Shown: positions 17,532 through 26,446 of the stretch, in pieces | Layout: each line of letters begins with the position of its first letter | How positions within the stretch are numbered: position 1 is the first letter of the stretch | Source of the DNA: Shouchella hunanensis | Lineage (GTDB): Bacteria; Bacillota; Bacilli; Bacillales; Bacillaceae_D | Assembly: GCF_028735875.1 (NCBI RefSeq) | Contig: NZ_CP117834.1 | Coordinates: 3,336,001 to 3,400,000, forward strand | Direction of reading: 5' to 3' | DNA length: 64,000 nucleotides | Notes under the pieces: generated by a model | Seen by the model: the letters and a program-made list of their open reading frames with translations, nothing else | Databases searched by the model: none | Told to the model about the DNA's origin: nothing | Translations under genes and position numbers: made by a program

Positions 17532-18740
17532 TTAGAAATAGTCAGAGAACCAAGGTTGATTGTCTGGAATTAACTCTTCTAGATAGCTAATAGTTGTATT
17601 TGTCGCTTCGATACGCCCGATTTCTTTTAAGTCTTTTGCTCGTTTGTAGTTGAGCAGGAGGGTGACGAGCGTTTGAATATCAAGAGATGCATCAACAGGC
17701 GTATCCTCACTCACTCGTTCTACTGTTTGCCCGTTTTCAAACGTCAGTTTAAATACATCTTCATTCCATTCAAGCATTGGATCAGTAACCTTTAAAACAA
17801 TGGCTTGTTTTGCATAAGAAGTAAAGGGAAAGCCACGTAGAAATTCTTCAACATCAACAATCCGCGCCATATAGTATGGGGAGATCTTTTCTTCAATTTC
17901 TCCATCTTCAAGGAAGAAGGAGAGTGGCTCATTGGCAAAAATCTTCCCTTTTACGTAATAGACCATTGAAAAGTGAGCACCAATAAAATTCCATAACCCG
18001 CGACGGGCTTCTTCGTTATTAAAGATCATTTCTTGAACGAAAAAGGTTTCATTTTCAACTTTATAATACATATAGCCAGTTGGTTGTTCTTTTTCATCGT
18101 AGTAAACACAAGCGATCAGATCATCTCGCCCCCACTTAAAATGTTCATCCCAAGCAAGCTCATTACGGATCATAGCACCATTTTCTTTTTTTGAAAATTG
18201 CTCGTATGCGTTACGGATATCTTTATCATGAAAAGAAACGCGCTCAATGCGTCCAGGTACATCATACGGCTTCGGAATTTGTGTATCACGAACTGTATAA
18301 GTGATTACATCGGATATAATTTCCCAGCCTTTCTTTCGATAATAGGGAATCGAATAGGGGAATAAATAAGAGATGGTTTGTCCTTTTTCCCGCATCAACG
18401 TTAAACTTTCTTTCATTAAATCGTTCATTAGTCCAAGTCCTGCATATTCAGGATACGTTCCAACTCCGGTAACACCACCCATTTTATAGGCGCGCCCGTG
18501 AATGTTAACTGAAAAAGGATACACAACCATTTGTGAAATCAGCTTGTTTTTAGAAAACCATCCTAAAATCGAACTTTGCTCAAAGATGGGTTTTTTCCAG
18601 AGCGCCATTTGCGACTCGCCAATTTGGGAAACGTCTTGATTCGTTACTTGAAACACGTAGTTCAACAAATCAAGAGAATCTTGCGTATGTTCTTTTGTAA
18701 CAAACTTCAGTTCTAAGTCATCTTTTCGATTCTGACTCAT
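17532..18740 (-). CDS. GNAT acetyltransferase with SCP2-like C-terminal domain (Eis-like)
   Basis: A 402-residue protein of the enhanced-intracellular-survival (Eis) acetyltransferase group. The acetyl-CoA binding region reads MGGVTGVGTYPEYAGLGLMNDLM (about residues 75-100), where GNAT proteins carry the RxxGxG/A loop. It is followed by YLFPYSIPYYRKKGWEII, characteristic of Eis, and a C-terminal SCP2-like sterol-carrier fold (about 295-402). Family members acetylate amines such as aminoglycosides or polyamines; no substrate is inferable. ATG 18740 is preceded by AAAGAGGTCG; an in-frame start at 18779 lacks a site. Divergent from the monooxygenase gene at 18877. Confidence 0.85.
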   Translation of the reverse strand: MSQNRKDDLELKFVTKEHTQDSLDLLNYVFQVTNQDVSQIGESQMALWKKPIFEQSSILGWFSKNKLISQMVVYPFSVNIHGRAYKMGGVTGVGTYPEYAGLGLMNDLMKESLTLMREKGQTISYLFPYSIPYYRKKGWEIISDVITYTVRDTQIPKPYDVPGRIERVSFHDKDIRNAYEQFSKKENGAMIRNELAWDEHFKWGRDDLIACVYYDEKEQPTGYMYYKVENETFFVQEMIFNNEEARRGLWNFIGAHFSMVYYVKGKIFANEPLSFFLEDGEIEEKISPYYMARIVDVEEFLRGFPFTSYAKQAIVLKVTDPMLEWNEDVFKLTFENGQTVERVSEDTPVDASLDIQTLVTLLLNYKRAKDLKEIGRIEATNTTISYLEELIPDNQPWFSDYF

Positions 18741-18820
18741 GTGATTTCGACCTCTTTCATTAAAATGACTGATTATCATTCATTCTAGTAAAATCAATGC
18801 AAACAGTCAAATCGTTTGAT

Positions 18821-18849
18821 TTGAAACAAGTGAAAAGAATCGCTACACT
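18821..18849 (+). promoter_or_regulatory. Sigma-A promoter of the first luciferase-like gene
   Basis: TTGAAA, 17-base spacer, TACACT, about 28 bases before the start codon. Just upstream a short inverted repeat TCAAA-TCG-TTTGA (18807-18819) lies between the two divergent genes and could be an operator. Confidence 0.6.
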
Positions 18850-18876
18850 AACTAAGGTAAGAAAGGTGGCTTTAGG

Positions 18877-19872
18877 ATGACAAAGCAAATAAAACTTTCA
18901 GCGTTAAATCTAGCGCCAGTTCGTAAAGGAAAAACAGTAAGAGAAGCATTACAACATACAATTCGCAGCGCAAAAGCAGTTGAATCATTTGACTATCATC
19001 GTTTTTGGGTTGCGGAACATCATAATATGGAAGGTGTTGCAAGTTCAGCAACTGCTGTATTAATTGGACAAATTGCCCAAGAGACAACACATATCCGTGT
19101 CGGTTCAGGAGGAATTATGCTGCCAAATCATGCACCGTTGATTATTGCAGAACAATTTGGCACCCTTGCGGCTCTTCATCCAAATCGAATTGATTTAGGG
19201 CTTGGGCGAGCACCTGGAACGGACCAGTTAACGGCGCAAGCCTTAAGACGAAATGGTCAAAGGGCGGAAGATTTCCCTAGTCTTGTGGAAGAATTACGTC
19301 ATTATTTTAATCCTGTGTCCTCAAGACCACATGTACGGGCGATACCCGGTGAAGGAGAAGAGGTTCCCATTTGGCTCCTTGGCTCAAGTGGCTACAGTGC
19401 CCAAATGGCTGGTGAATTAGGCTTACCATTTGCGTTTGCTGGTCATTTCTCACCAAAACAAATTGTACCAGCATTAAACCTTTATTATGATACGTTTAAA
19501 CCTTCTGCGGTATTAAGTGAACCGTACAGTATGATTGCTGTAAATGCAATTGCTGCGGAGACTGAGCAAGAAGCCCAAATGCTTGCTAGCTCTCTTTACC
19601 AACAATTTCTTTCCATGATTCGAAACCAACGAGGAAAATTACAGCCTGCCGTTGAAAATATGGATGTCATTTGGACTCCTCACGAAGAACAACTCGTGAT
19701 GGAACAACTAAGCGGTTCTTTTATCGGTGATGCCAACAAGGTCGCTAAACAGCTTTATGATTTTGCTATGAACCTGCAAGTAAATGAAATCATGCTGCAA
19801 ACGACTATTTTTGATGAAGATAAGCAAATTGATTCCTATAAGCGTATAATGGATGCTTGGCAAGCACTCTAA
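18877..19872 (+). CDS. Luciferase-like (LLM class) flavin-dependent monooxygenase
   Basis: A 331-residue TIM-barrel protein of the bacterial-luciferase superfamily, MsnO8/YwcH-like group. Visible features are [66 protein letters not shown] (the classic LLM core), [13 protein letters not shown] and the terminal FIGDANKV segment. It should use reduced flavin and O2; the substrate is unknown. It resembles the protein at 21243 but is not an adjacent tandem duplicate. The toxin-antitoxin pair lies between them. A strong terminator follows directly. Confidence 0.85.
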   Translation: MTKQIKLSALNLAPVRKGKTVREALQHTIRSAKAVESFDYHRFWVAEHHNMEGVASSATAVLIGQIAQETTHIRVGSGGIMLPNHAPLIIAEQFGTLAALHPNRIDLGLGRAPGTDQLTAQALRRNGQRAEDFPSLVEELRHYFNPVSSRPHVRAIPGEGEEVPIWLLGSSGYSAQMAGELGLPFAFAGHFSPKQIVPALNLYYDTFKPSAVLSEPYSMIAVNAIAAETEQEAQMLASSLYQQFLSMIRNQRGKLQPAVENMDVIWTPHEEQLVMEQLSGSFIGDANKVAKQLYDFAMNLQVNEIMLQTTIFDEDKQIDSYKRIMDAWQAL

Positions 19873-19884
19873 AAACCGAGCTAG

Positions 19885-19937
19885 CGCTGTATGATAAGGT
19901 CGTTCCGTGAGCCTTTATGCATACAGCGTTTTTTTAT
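19885..19937 (+). terminator. Intrinsic terminator
   Basis: Long stem CGCTGTATG-ATAAGG / CCTTTAT-GCATACAGCG followed by seven T, starting 12 bases after the stop codon of the monooxygenase gene. The 255 bases from here to 20191 contain no convincing gene and no consensus promoter. Confidence 0.9.
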
Positions 19938-20191
19938 TCTAGTCACAACGAATGAACACTGAGGACGTGAACGCCTTGAATAACGGCTTTTGATAAAAGA
20001 GTGATAGAAGAAAACCGGCGATAATGGTGCTAATATGAAGGGATGGTTGTGAAGGGTAACAGCATTCATTTGCTCCAGCTCGTACCAAAGTGAAAATTTG
20101 TTCGCCTATTTGCATTTTCCCAACAAAAAAGATCTCTTTTTATTGCTTATGCGACATATTCATACAGAAAAAGGAAAAGGGGGCAGTTCGC

Positions 20192-20953
20192 ATGCTGTTA
20201 CTTTATCAAATTCTTGTATGGTTTAGCGTAAGTGGACTAGCTTTTTATGTGTTTGCTTCTTGGAAATGGGAAGATGCAACAAAAAGAAGACTTCCTTTTA
20301 TACGAAAAATTTGGTATTCCTTATTTACAATCGGAGCAGCTTTATCGTGGACGCTATTCCCAACTAGTTTATTTGAAAACTGGCACCATTATCTCATTGT
20401 TGCATGTTTGTTTGTTATTATTGACGCCTTTGTCTTTTTAAGTGCTTACGTACAACGATTTGGGTCGAATTTATTTACAATTGATACTGGTCAGCTAATT
20501 GAAACAAACCAAGAAGTCTTGCAGCTTCAGGAAAAACGCTTAAAAGCCTTCTTCCGACTTTTAAAAAGTGACACAATTAACGTCTATTTTGGCGGGCGTG
20601 ATGCATATATTACAGGTGTGCGAGAAATTTTAATGAAGTTCGCTGAGAAAACCGATATTGAAGCGAATCTTTTTCCTTTCATGACAAAGGCTGAAAAAGA
20701 TCATCTTCTGTTTCATTTTTCAAATCGAACGGTTGTGAGTGCAACGCTTGAAAGGCAAGATGTGTATTACGGAGAAAAAGATCGCTTAATCTTTATCCCG
20801 GTTATCTTAAAAAGGGAGCATTATGTTATTAAGCTGTCGTCAGAAGAGCGAATTATTGAATACGATGCCTTATTATTTGCTTCTCTCGTCGCTATTTATG
20901 ATTTACTTTCCTTTAATGAAGAGGATGAGAACAAGGCTCACCAATTGATGTAA
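20192..20953 (+). CDS. spoIISA: SpoIISA-family membrane toxin
   Basis: A type II toxin that damages the cell envelope in Bacillus during sporulation when not neutralised by SpoIISB. The start is ATG 20192 (MLLLYQILVWF) after AAAGGGGGC, giving 253 residues, close to the 248 of B. subtilis SpoIISA. Three membrane segments (about 3-22, 39-58, 66-86) are followed by the cytoplasmic CSpoIISA domain. Recognisable blocks are the PTSLFENWHHYLIVA and IIDAFVFLSAYV region, DTGQLIETNQEVLQL, INVYFGGRDAY, ERQDVYYGEKDRLIFIPV and YVIKLSSEERIIEYDALLFASLVAIYDLL. In-frame codons upstream to 20090 lack a ribosome binding site. The antitoxin gene begins 46 bases downstream. Confidence 0.93.
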   Translation: MLLLYQILVWFSVSGLAFYVFASWKWEDATKRRLPFIRKIWYSLFTIGAALSWTLFPTSLFENWHHYLIVACLFVIIDAFVFLSAYVQRFGSNLFTIDTGQLIETNQEVLQLQEKRLKAFFRLLKSDTINVYFGGRDAYITGVREILMKFAEKTDIEANLFPFMTKAEKDHLLFHFSNRTVVSATLERQDVYYGEKDRLIFIPVILKREHYVIKLSSEERIIEYDALLFASLVAIYDLLSFNEEDENKAHQLM

Positions 20954-20999
20954 AGAAGAATATCGTAAAGTATATAAACTTGTTTAAGTGGGTGATACC

Positions 21000-21152
21000 G
21001 TGAAAAAAACAGCAAAAAAGTCAACAGAGAGTATTTTACCGGCGTTTTTCTCGTCTCCTTTTACGATGAATTTACAAAAAAAGAATAAAGAAGCCATTCA
21101 ATTATTCAATAAATGGAAAAAGGATGTAAAAGAAGACCGAGGTTCTGCATGA
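21000..21152 (+). CDS. spoIISB: SpoIISB-like antitoxin
   Basis: A 50-residue basic protein starting at GTG 21000 (GGGTGAT upstream) and ending at TGA 21150. The product is Lys-rich with no hydrophobic span. A central ILPAFFSSPFTMNLQKKNKEAI segment and a Lys-rich C-terminus correspond in position and character to B. subtilis SpoIISB (56 residues), an intrinsically disordered antitoxin that folds on the toxin's cytoplasmic domain. Similarity is weak, as is common for such antitoxins. The assignment rests mainly on its size, charge and position right after spoIISA. Confidence 0.78.
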   Translation: MKKTAKKSTESILPAFFSSPFTMNLQKKNKEAIQLFNKWKKDVKEDRGSA

Positions 21153-21242
21153 ATTGTGGGCTGTGAGGGGATATTAGTTGCTAAATTCGACTAATTTCGA
21201 TACGGTATATACTAAGCTATGTTAGAAAGAAGGTTCCATTGG

Positions 21243-22241
21243 ATGAAACTTAGTATCCTCGATCAAGTACCACGTTCATCTGAATCAACAAATGAGATTG
21301 CGCTAAAAGAAACAGCTGATTTAGCATTAGCTGCTGAAAATCTGGGCTATCACCGCTATTGGATTGCCGAACACCATGATTTAGATGCGCTCCTGTCGCC
21401 ATCGCCTGAGATTTTAATTGCTTATATCGGTGCAAAAACCTATTCCATCCGATTAGGCGCTGGAGCGATATTATTACCACATTATCAACCGTACAAAGTT
21501 GCTGAAAATTTCAACATGCTCGCCAACTTGTTTCCTGGCAGAATTGATTTAGGTTTAGGGCGTTCGCCTGGTGGATCAGCTGAAGCATCAGAAGCATTGT
21601 CTGAAAATTTCATTGAAAATGTTCATCAAATGGATGAGAAGACAGAAACGTTAATGCACTTTTTAAGACGTGATTTTCCTGAAGCACATCGTTTTGCTAC
21701 GTTAAAAGCAGCACCTGTGCCTTATGAAAAGCCACAGGTCTTTATGCTGGGTACGTCTGAGAAAAGCGCTCATTTAGCAAGTAAACATCATCTTAATTAT
21801 GTTTACGGTCATTTTATGAATGGTGAAGAGGGGAAGCATGTTTTAAACGCATTTCGCAGCAAGAAAAAGGATGGACAAGCATTTGCTTGCGTGTCAGTTC
21901 TTTGTGCAGATACACAAGAAGAAGCTGAATTGTTGCATCGCTCAGTACGAGTGTGGCAAGCATTTCACTCAATGAACCAGCCTATCGGTGCGATTCCAAC
22001 TAAGAGTGAAGCGGCTTATTTATTAAACCAGCTTGATGCGGAAACACGAGAACAGATAGAGAAGAGAGAGTCAACGACAATTGTTGGGGACAAGATAACG
22101 GTAAAAACAAAGCTTGATGAACTCTCAGAGGCCTTACAAATAGAAGAATTAATGGTGTTAACCCACGCTCCAGAGCTTCGTGATCGCTTGCACTCCTATC
22201 GCTTACTTACAGAAATTTATCCACAGCTTGTCTCATTATAA
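21243..22241 (+). CDS. Luciferase-like (LLM class) flavin-dependent monooxygenase, second copy
   Basis: A 332-residue LLM protein with [65 protein letters not shown] and VFMLGTSEKSAHLASKH, the same core as the 18877 protein. ATG 21243 follows AGAAAGAAGG at ten bases; an upstream ATG at 21219 has no ribosome binding site. The sequence differs substantially from the first copy, so this is a divergent paralogue and not a recent duplicate. The substrate is unknown. Location just before mccAB might point to organosulfur metabolism, but nothing in the protein proves it. Confidence 0.83.
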   Translation: MKLSILDQVPRSSESTNEIALKETADLALAAENLGYHRYWIAEHHDLDALLSPSPEILIAYIGAKTYSIRLGAGAILLPHYQPYKVAENFNMLANLFPGRIDLGLGRSPGGSAEASEALSENFIENVHQMDEKTETLMHFLRRDFPEAHRFATLKAAPVPYEKPQVFMLGTSEKSAHLASKHHLNYVYGHFMNGEEGKHVLNAFRSKKKDGQAFACVSVLCADTQEEAELLHRSVRVWQAFHSMNQPIGAIPTKSEAAYLLNQLDAETREQIEKRESTTIVGDKITVKTKLDELSEALQIEELMVLTHAPELRDRLHSYRLLTEIYPQLVSL

Positions 22242-22282
22242 AACATTTGTCGTAAAGGCAAGTGTTCTTTTTCGCGTAATTT

Positions 22283-22304
22283 ATAATTTCACGTACCGAA
22301 TTAT
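22283..22304. promoter_or_regulatory. Inverted repeat upstream of mccAB (candidate CymR-type site)
   Basis: ATAATT-N10-AATTAT, about 70-90 bases before mccA. The right half (CCGAATTAT) resembles part of the published CymR motif, and mccAB is a CymR target in B. subtilis. The match is partial. Confidence 0.3.
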
Positions 22305-22374
22305 TTTTGAATAATAGGCACACACACAGACAACCAACATACGATACAGTATCAAGAGTGAATGAGGTGAGAGG

Positions 22375-23301
22375 ATGGATGTTCATTTTCATATTCACGA
22401 ACTCATTGGAAAAACACCGATTGTTGAATTACGTTCGTTTCCTATTCCTCAAAATGTACGCTTGTTTGCTAAATTAGAAAGCTATAATCCTGGTGGAAGT
22501 ATTAAAGATCGCTTAGGCAAACAATTGCTGTATGCTGCTTTAGAGAGCAAGAAGATTAGTCCAAAAGGGACAATTATTGAACCAACAGCCGGGAATACTG
22601 GCATTGCATTAGCTTTGGCAGCAATTGGAACGGAAGTAAATGTAATAGCTGTCGTCCCAACATCCTTTAGTCTCGAGAAGCAACAGCTTATTCGCGGCTT
22701 AGGTGCAACGGTCATTAATACACCTAGCGAAGAGGGAATAAAAGGGGCCATAAAAAAAGCGCAAGAATTAAAAGCAACAATAAGCGATTCCTATTGCCCA
22801 CTTCAATTTCAGAACCCTGAAAACCCATTAACGTACTATAAAACACTTGGTCCAGAATTATATGCTCAACTAAATGGTCAAATTGACGTCTTTCTTGCAG
22901 GTGCGGGATCGTGTGGAACGTTTCAAGGAACAGCTGCATATCTAAAAGAACAGAACCCAGATATTGATACAGTTGTTGTTCAGCCAGAAGGATCGATACT
23001 CGATGGCGGCACAATCGGACCCCATCGAACAGAAGGAATTGGTATGGAGTTTATTCCACATTATGTGGTTCCATCATTATTTGATCGTATTCATACGATT
23101 CCAGATGACCGAGCATTTCTTCGCGTCCGTGAGTTAGCGAAGCAAGAAGGGATTTTAGTAGGAAGTTCATCAGGTGCTGTGTTTGAAGCTGCTTTAAAAG
23201 AAGCGCGAGAAGCGACAACTCCGAAGAATATTGTGATGATCTTTGCTGATGGCTCAGATCGATACTTAAGTAAAGGGATTTATGAGGAGGATACGATTTG
23301 A
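22375..23301 (+). CDS. mccA: O-acetylserine-dependent cystathionine beta-synthase
   Basis: A PLP fold-type II enzyme. MccA condenses O-acetylserine with homocysteine to cystathionine, the first half of the Bacillus reverse transsulfuration route from methionine to cysteine. The 308 residues match MccA (307 in B. subtilis). PLP-lysine motif YNPGGSIKDRLG, PTAGNTGIALALAA, AGAGSCGTFQGTAAYLKE and the late GSSSGAVFEAAL are visible. Cysteine synthases look similar, but the partner gene mccB overlaps by four bases, which favours MccA. The ribosome binding site GGTGAGAGG precedes ATG. Confidence 0.88.
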   Translation: MDVHFHIHELIGKTPIVELRSFPIPQNVRLFAKLESYNPGGSIKDRLGKQLLYAALESKKISPKGTIIEPTAGNTGIALALAAIGTEVNVIAVVPTSFSLEKQQLIRGLGATVINTPSEEGIKGAIKKAQELKATISDSYCPLQFQNPENPLTYYKTLGPELYAQLNGQIDVFLAGAGSCGTFQGTAAYLKEQNPDIDTVVVQPEGSILDGGTIGPHRTEGIGMEFIPHYVVPSLFDRIHTIPDDRAFLRVRELAKQEGILVGSSSGAVFEAALKEAREATTPKNIVMIFADGSDRYLSKGIYEEDTI

Positions 23302-24443
23302 GACAGAAAACAAAACTGATCCACGGTGGTAAAGGAATCGATCAAGCAACTGGTGCTGTTAATCAAGCAATTCAACTTTCTAGCACATTTAAGCAAACAC
23401 AAATCGGAACATTTCACTATGAGTATGGAAGAACAGGCAACCCTACGAGAGAAGCACTTGAAAAATTACTAGCGGATATCGAGGAAGGCGAACATGGTTT
23501 TGCGTTTGCATCAGGTATGGCAGCGATTACGGCAGTAATGAAAATATTTTCGCCTGGCGATCATATCATTATTACGGACGATGTCTATGGAGGTACGTAT
23601 CGTTTTTTTACACAGTTTCTTGAAAAAGAAACCATTTCGATTACGTTCGTTGACACAAGTGATGTGACGGCAGTAGAAGAAGCGATACGAAAGGAAACAA
23701 AAGCCGTATTTATTGAGACGCCAACAAATCCTTTGCTTAAAATTACAGACCTTAGTAAAATAGGTCAAGTAGCAAACGACCATGGACTTCTCTTTATTAT
23801 TGATAATACGTTTGCAACGCCTTATTTTCAAAATCCGTTACGATATGGAGCGGATATTGTTATTCATAGTGCTACAAAGTATCTAGGTGGTCATAGCGAT
23901 GTGATTGCAGGCGCAGTGGTTGTGAGAGAGAACGCCCTTGCAGCAAAACTTGCGTACATTCAAAATGCCACTGGAGCTGTTCTTGGACCTCATGACGCGT
24001 ATCTCTTAATGAGAGGCATTAAGACATTAGGTGTGCGTATGGAGGAAATTGAAACGAATACACGCCAGTTAGTGAAATTTCTTCAAAGTCATCCGAATGT
24101 GGATGAGATTTATTATCCTGGATTAGTAAACCATCCGGGGCATGCAACACATGCTTTACAATCTCGCGGGTTTGGTGGAATCGTTTCGTTCACAACAAAA
24201 TCTGATGAGCTTGCTTTACAAACGGTCGAGCGAACACGCTATTTTACGTTAGCAGAAAGTTTAGGTGCAGTAGAGAGCTTAATTTCAATTCCGGCAAAAA
24301 TGACCCATGCTTCTATTCCGAAAGAGCGGCGAGAAGAGTTGGGTATTAAAGATTCTCTTATTCGATTGTCGATCGGATTAGAGGATGTAGAAGATTTGGC
24401 AGAAGATTTGGAAATTGCGTTAACAGAACAGAATGGCTGCTAA
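23298..24443 (+). CDS. mccB: Cystathionine gamma-lyase / homocysteine gamma-lyase
   Basis: A PLP-dependent Cys/Met metabolism enzyme of 381 residues. It cleaves cystathionine to cysteine, 2-oxobutyrate and ammonia, completing the pathway begun by MccA. It starts with TTG 23298, seven bases after GAGGAGG, overlapping the mccA stop (TTGA). Motifs: YEYGRTGNPTREALE, FASGMAAITAVM, DNTFATPYFQNPL, the PLP-lysine HSATKYLGGHSDVIAGAVV and SLGAVESLISIPAKMTH. The mtnN and yrrT genes that precede mccAB in B. subtilis are absent here. Confidence 0.92.
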   Translation: MRQKTKLIHGGKGIDQATGAVNQAIQLSSTFKQTQIGTFHYEYGRTGNPTREALEKLLADIEEGEHGFAFASGMAAITAVMKIFSPGDHIIITDDVYGGTYRFFTQFLEKETISITFVDTSDVTAVEEAIRKETKAVFIETPTNPLLKITDLSKIGQVANDHGLLFIIDNTFATPYFQNPLRYGADIVIHSATKYLGGHSDVIAGAVVVRENALAAKLAYIQNATGAVLGPHDAYLLMRGIKTLGVRMEEIETNTRQLVKFLQSHPNVDEIYYPGLVNHPGHATHALQSRGFGGIVSFTTKSDELALQTVERTRYFTLAESLGAVESLISIPAKMTHASIPKERREELGIKDSLIRLSIGLEDVEDLAEDLEIALTEQNGC

Positions 24444-24460
24444 TAAAGCAGTCTTTTTTT
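24435..24460 (+). terminator. Terminator of mccAB
   Basis: GGCTGC / GCAGTC stem (one G-U pair) with a seven-base loop, then seven T. The 5' arm overlaps the last codons and stop of mccB. Confidence 0.8.
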
Positions 24461-24486
24461 ACATAGAAGAGGAGCGACGTTAAGAA

Positions 24487-25251
24487 ATGAAGTTTATTTC
24501 ATGGAATGTTAATGGTATTCGCGCATGTGTTAAAAAAGGGTTTCTCGATTTTTTCCATCATGTTGATGCGGATTTCTTTTGTTTACAAGAAATAAAAATG
24601 CAAGAAGGACAGCTAGAGCTTGACCTACCAGGCTACCAACAGTACTGGAATTACGCTGAGCGAAAAGGTTATTCTGGCACTGCTATTTTTACAAAGCACA
24701 CTCCGTTAAAGGTTCACTACGGTTTAGGGGAGGATTTCCATGATGATGAAGGACGCGTCATTACCCTTGAATATGAACAATTTTACTTAATAACTATGTA
24801 TACGCCAAACGCAAAACGCGATTTAAGTCGGCTTTCTTATCGAATGGAATGGGAACAAGAGGTAAATGCTTATATCGAAAAACTGCAGGAGCAGAAGCCT
24901 GTTATATTGTGCGGCGATTTAAACGTGGCCCGAGAAGGAATTGATGTGAAAAATGATCGTGCGAATATTGGAAACGCAGGTTTTACAGAGGAAGAGCGCG
25001 GCAAGCTAGAAGAACTAATAAATCACGGATTTATTGATTCCTATCGCTATTTCTACCCAACAGATGATGAATCGTTTACATGGTGGTCGTATATGGCAAA
25101 AGTGAGAGAGCGAAATATTGGATGGCGGATTGATTATTTTTTACTGCATGAGCGACTCGTTCCACAATTAAAAGACGCAGTCATTTACGCACATATCTAT
25201 GGTAGTGATCATTGCCCAGTCGGAATAGAATTAAAAGAAGGAAGCGAATGA
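24487..25251 (+). CDS. exoA: Exodeoxyribonuclease III / AP endonuclease ExoA
   Basis: A DNA repair enzyme that nicks DNA at abasic sites and removes 3' blocking groups in base excision repair. It has 254 residues. The EEP-superfamily motifs are clear: MKFISWNVNGIRACV, the metal-binding Glu in FFCLQEIKM, YSGTAIFTK, TMYTPNA, CGDLNVAREGIDVKN, WRIDYFLLHERL and the catalytic YGSDHCPVGIEL. It starts right after the mccAB terminator. Confidence 0.95.
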   Translation: MKFISWNVNGIRACVKKGFLDFFHHVDADFFCLQEIKMQEGQLELDLPGYQQYWNYAERKGYSGTAIFTKHTPLKVHYGLGEDFHDDEGRVITLEYEQFYLITMYTPNAKRDLSRLSYRMEWEQEVNAYIEKLQEQKPVILCGDLNVAREGIDVKNDRANIGNAGFTEEERGKLEELINHGFIDSYRYFYPTDDESFTWWSYMAKVRERNIGWRIDYFLLHERLVPQLKDAVIYAHIYGSDHCPVGIELKEGSE

Positions 25252-25266
25252 TTAGCTTCCTTTTTC
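25238..25266. terminator. Terminator at exoA 3' end
   Basis: GGAAGC / GCTTCC arms around the exoA stop codon, followed by TTTTTC; also works for the convergent gene. Confidence 0.75.
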
Positions 25267-25551
25267 TCCATAGGTTTTTACGATATAAGCGAGGTCTTCG
25301 TTTCCGAAAACTTGAAGGAGATTGATCACGGTGTCTGTTGCGATAGGGCTTGATTCATCTTTTGAAACAGTTAAAGCAAGTGCTTCTTTCAGTTCGTTAT
25401 TGTTTCCTTGCTCTGGATAGGCCTCTCTATAAAGTGCAGTTGGATCGTGGTCATTATTGATACACCACTGAGAGAAAACAAGAATCATCATTTGTTCATC
25501 TTGCTGATAACTTTTAATAATATGATTCGCTGTTTCAGACTGATCGTGCAT
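25252..25551 (-). CDS. Small hypothetical cytoplasmic protein
   Basis: A 99-residue acidic protein starting MHDQSETANHIIK at ATG 25551, with a clear GGAGGCG ribosome binding site seven bases upstream. The open frame extends further upstream, but without a better start. The composition suggests an all-helical soluble fold; a central WCINNDHDPTALYREAYPEQ segment and a C-terminal INLLQVFGNEDLAYIV helix are the most distinctive parts. No family is recognised. It is convergent with exoA and divergent from yeeI. Confidence 0.7.
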   Translation of the reverse strand: MHDQSETANHIIKSYQQDEQMMILVFSQWCINNDHDPTALYREAYPEQGNNNELKEALALTVSKDESSPIATDTVINLLQVFGNEDLAYIVKTYGEKGS

Positions 25552-25681
25552 GTCTTCGCCTCCATTTCTCTTCTTAAGGTGATTATAGAGGATAAGAAGG
25601 GAGGATGAAAGCAATCTACGCACAATTCTATTTTTGCGTTATAATAAAGATGAAATAAATGGAGAAAGAGAGTGACAGGTT

Positions 25682-26404
25682 ATGGGGCGTAAATGGAATA
25701 ACATTAAGGAAAAAAAAGCGTCAAAGGATGCGAATACAAGTAAGATTTATGCAAAGTTTGGACGCGAAATTTATGTTGTCGCAAAGCAAGGAGAGCCGGA
25801 TCCTGAAGCCAATCAAGCGTTAAAAGTCGTACTAGAACGAGCTAAAACATATAATGTCCCGAAAGCGATCATCGAGCGAGCATTAGAAAAAGCAAAAGGT
25901 GGCGCTGATGAAAATTATGATCAGTTGCGATATGAAGGTTTTGGCCCAAATGGCTCGATGCTAATCGTTGACGCATTAACAAATAATGTGAACCGTACAG
26001 CTTCTGATGTGCGCGCCGCATTTGGGAAAAATGGAGGGAATATGGGTGTTAGCGGTTCTGTTTCCTACATGTTTGACCACACAGCAGTCATAGCATTTGA
26101 AGGAAAAACAGCAGACGAAACACTTGAACTATTACTAGAGGCAGATTTAGACGCCAGAGATATTTTAGAAGAAGACAATATTATTATTATTTATGCTGAA
26201 CCAGATCAACTTCAAGCTGTTCAAGAGGCGTTAAAACAAGCAGGTGTGAATGAATTCAACCTCGTTGAAACCTCCATGCTGCCACAAACGGAATTATCTT
26301 TAGGGGAAGAAGATGAAAAACAGCTTGAAAAATTAATTGATGCATTAGATGATTTAGAAGACGTTCAGCAAGTCTATCACAATGTCGCGTTAAGTGAAGA
26401 CTAA
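25682..26404 (+). CDS. yeeI: YebC/PmpR-family protein YeeI
   Basis: A 240-residue YebC-family protein of the YeeI subgroup, recognised by [52 protein letters not shown] and [19 protein letters not shown]. YebC proteins were described as transcription regulators and more recently as translation factors that relieve ribosome stalling; this subgroup has no settled role. ATG 25682 follows a weak AGAGAGTGACAGG site. A standalone gene with its own terminator. Confidence 0.93.
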   Translation: MGRKWNNIKEKKASKDANTSKIYAKFGREIYVVAKQGEPDPEANQALKVVLERAKTYNVPKAIIERALEKAKGGADENYDQLRYEGFGPNGSMLIVDALTNNVNRTASDVRAAFGKNGGNMGVSGSVSYMFDHTAVIAFEGKTADETLELLLEADLDARDILEEDNIIIIYAEPDQLQAVQEALKQAGVNEFNLVETSMLPQTELSLGEEDEKQLEKLIDALDDLEDVQQVYHNVALSED

Positions 26405-26413
26405 GCCATTTAC

Positions 26414-26446
26414 AAACTCGTAAAACCTCGTTTTTACGAGTTTTTC
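26414..26446 (+). terminator. Terminator of yeeI
   Basis: AAACTCGTAAAA / TTTTTACGAGTTT stem with a short CCTCG loop and a T-run. Confidence 0.85.

Noticed and set aside
18769-18785. Fur-like half-site ATTATCA near the Eis-like gene
   Set aside because: Only one half matches the 7-1-7 Fur pattern.
20090-20191. Extended N-terminus for spoIISA
   Set aside because: No ribosome binding site; ATG 20192 has AAAGGGGGC and yields the standard SpoIISA start.
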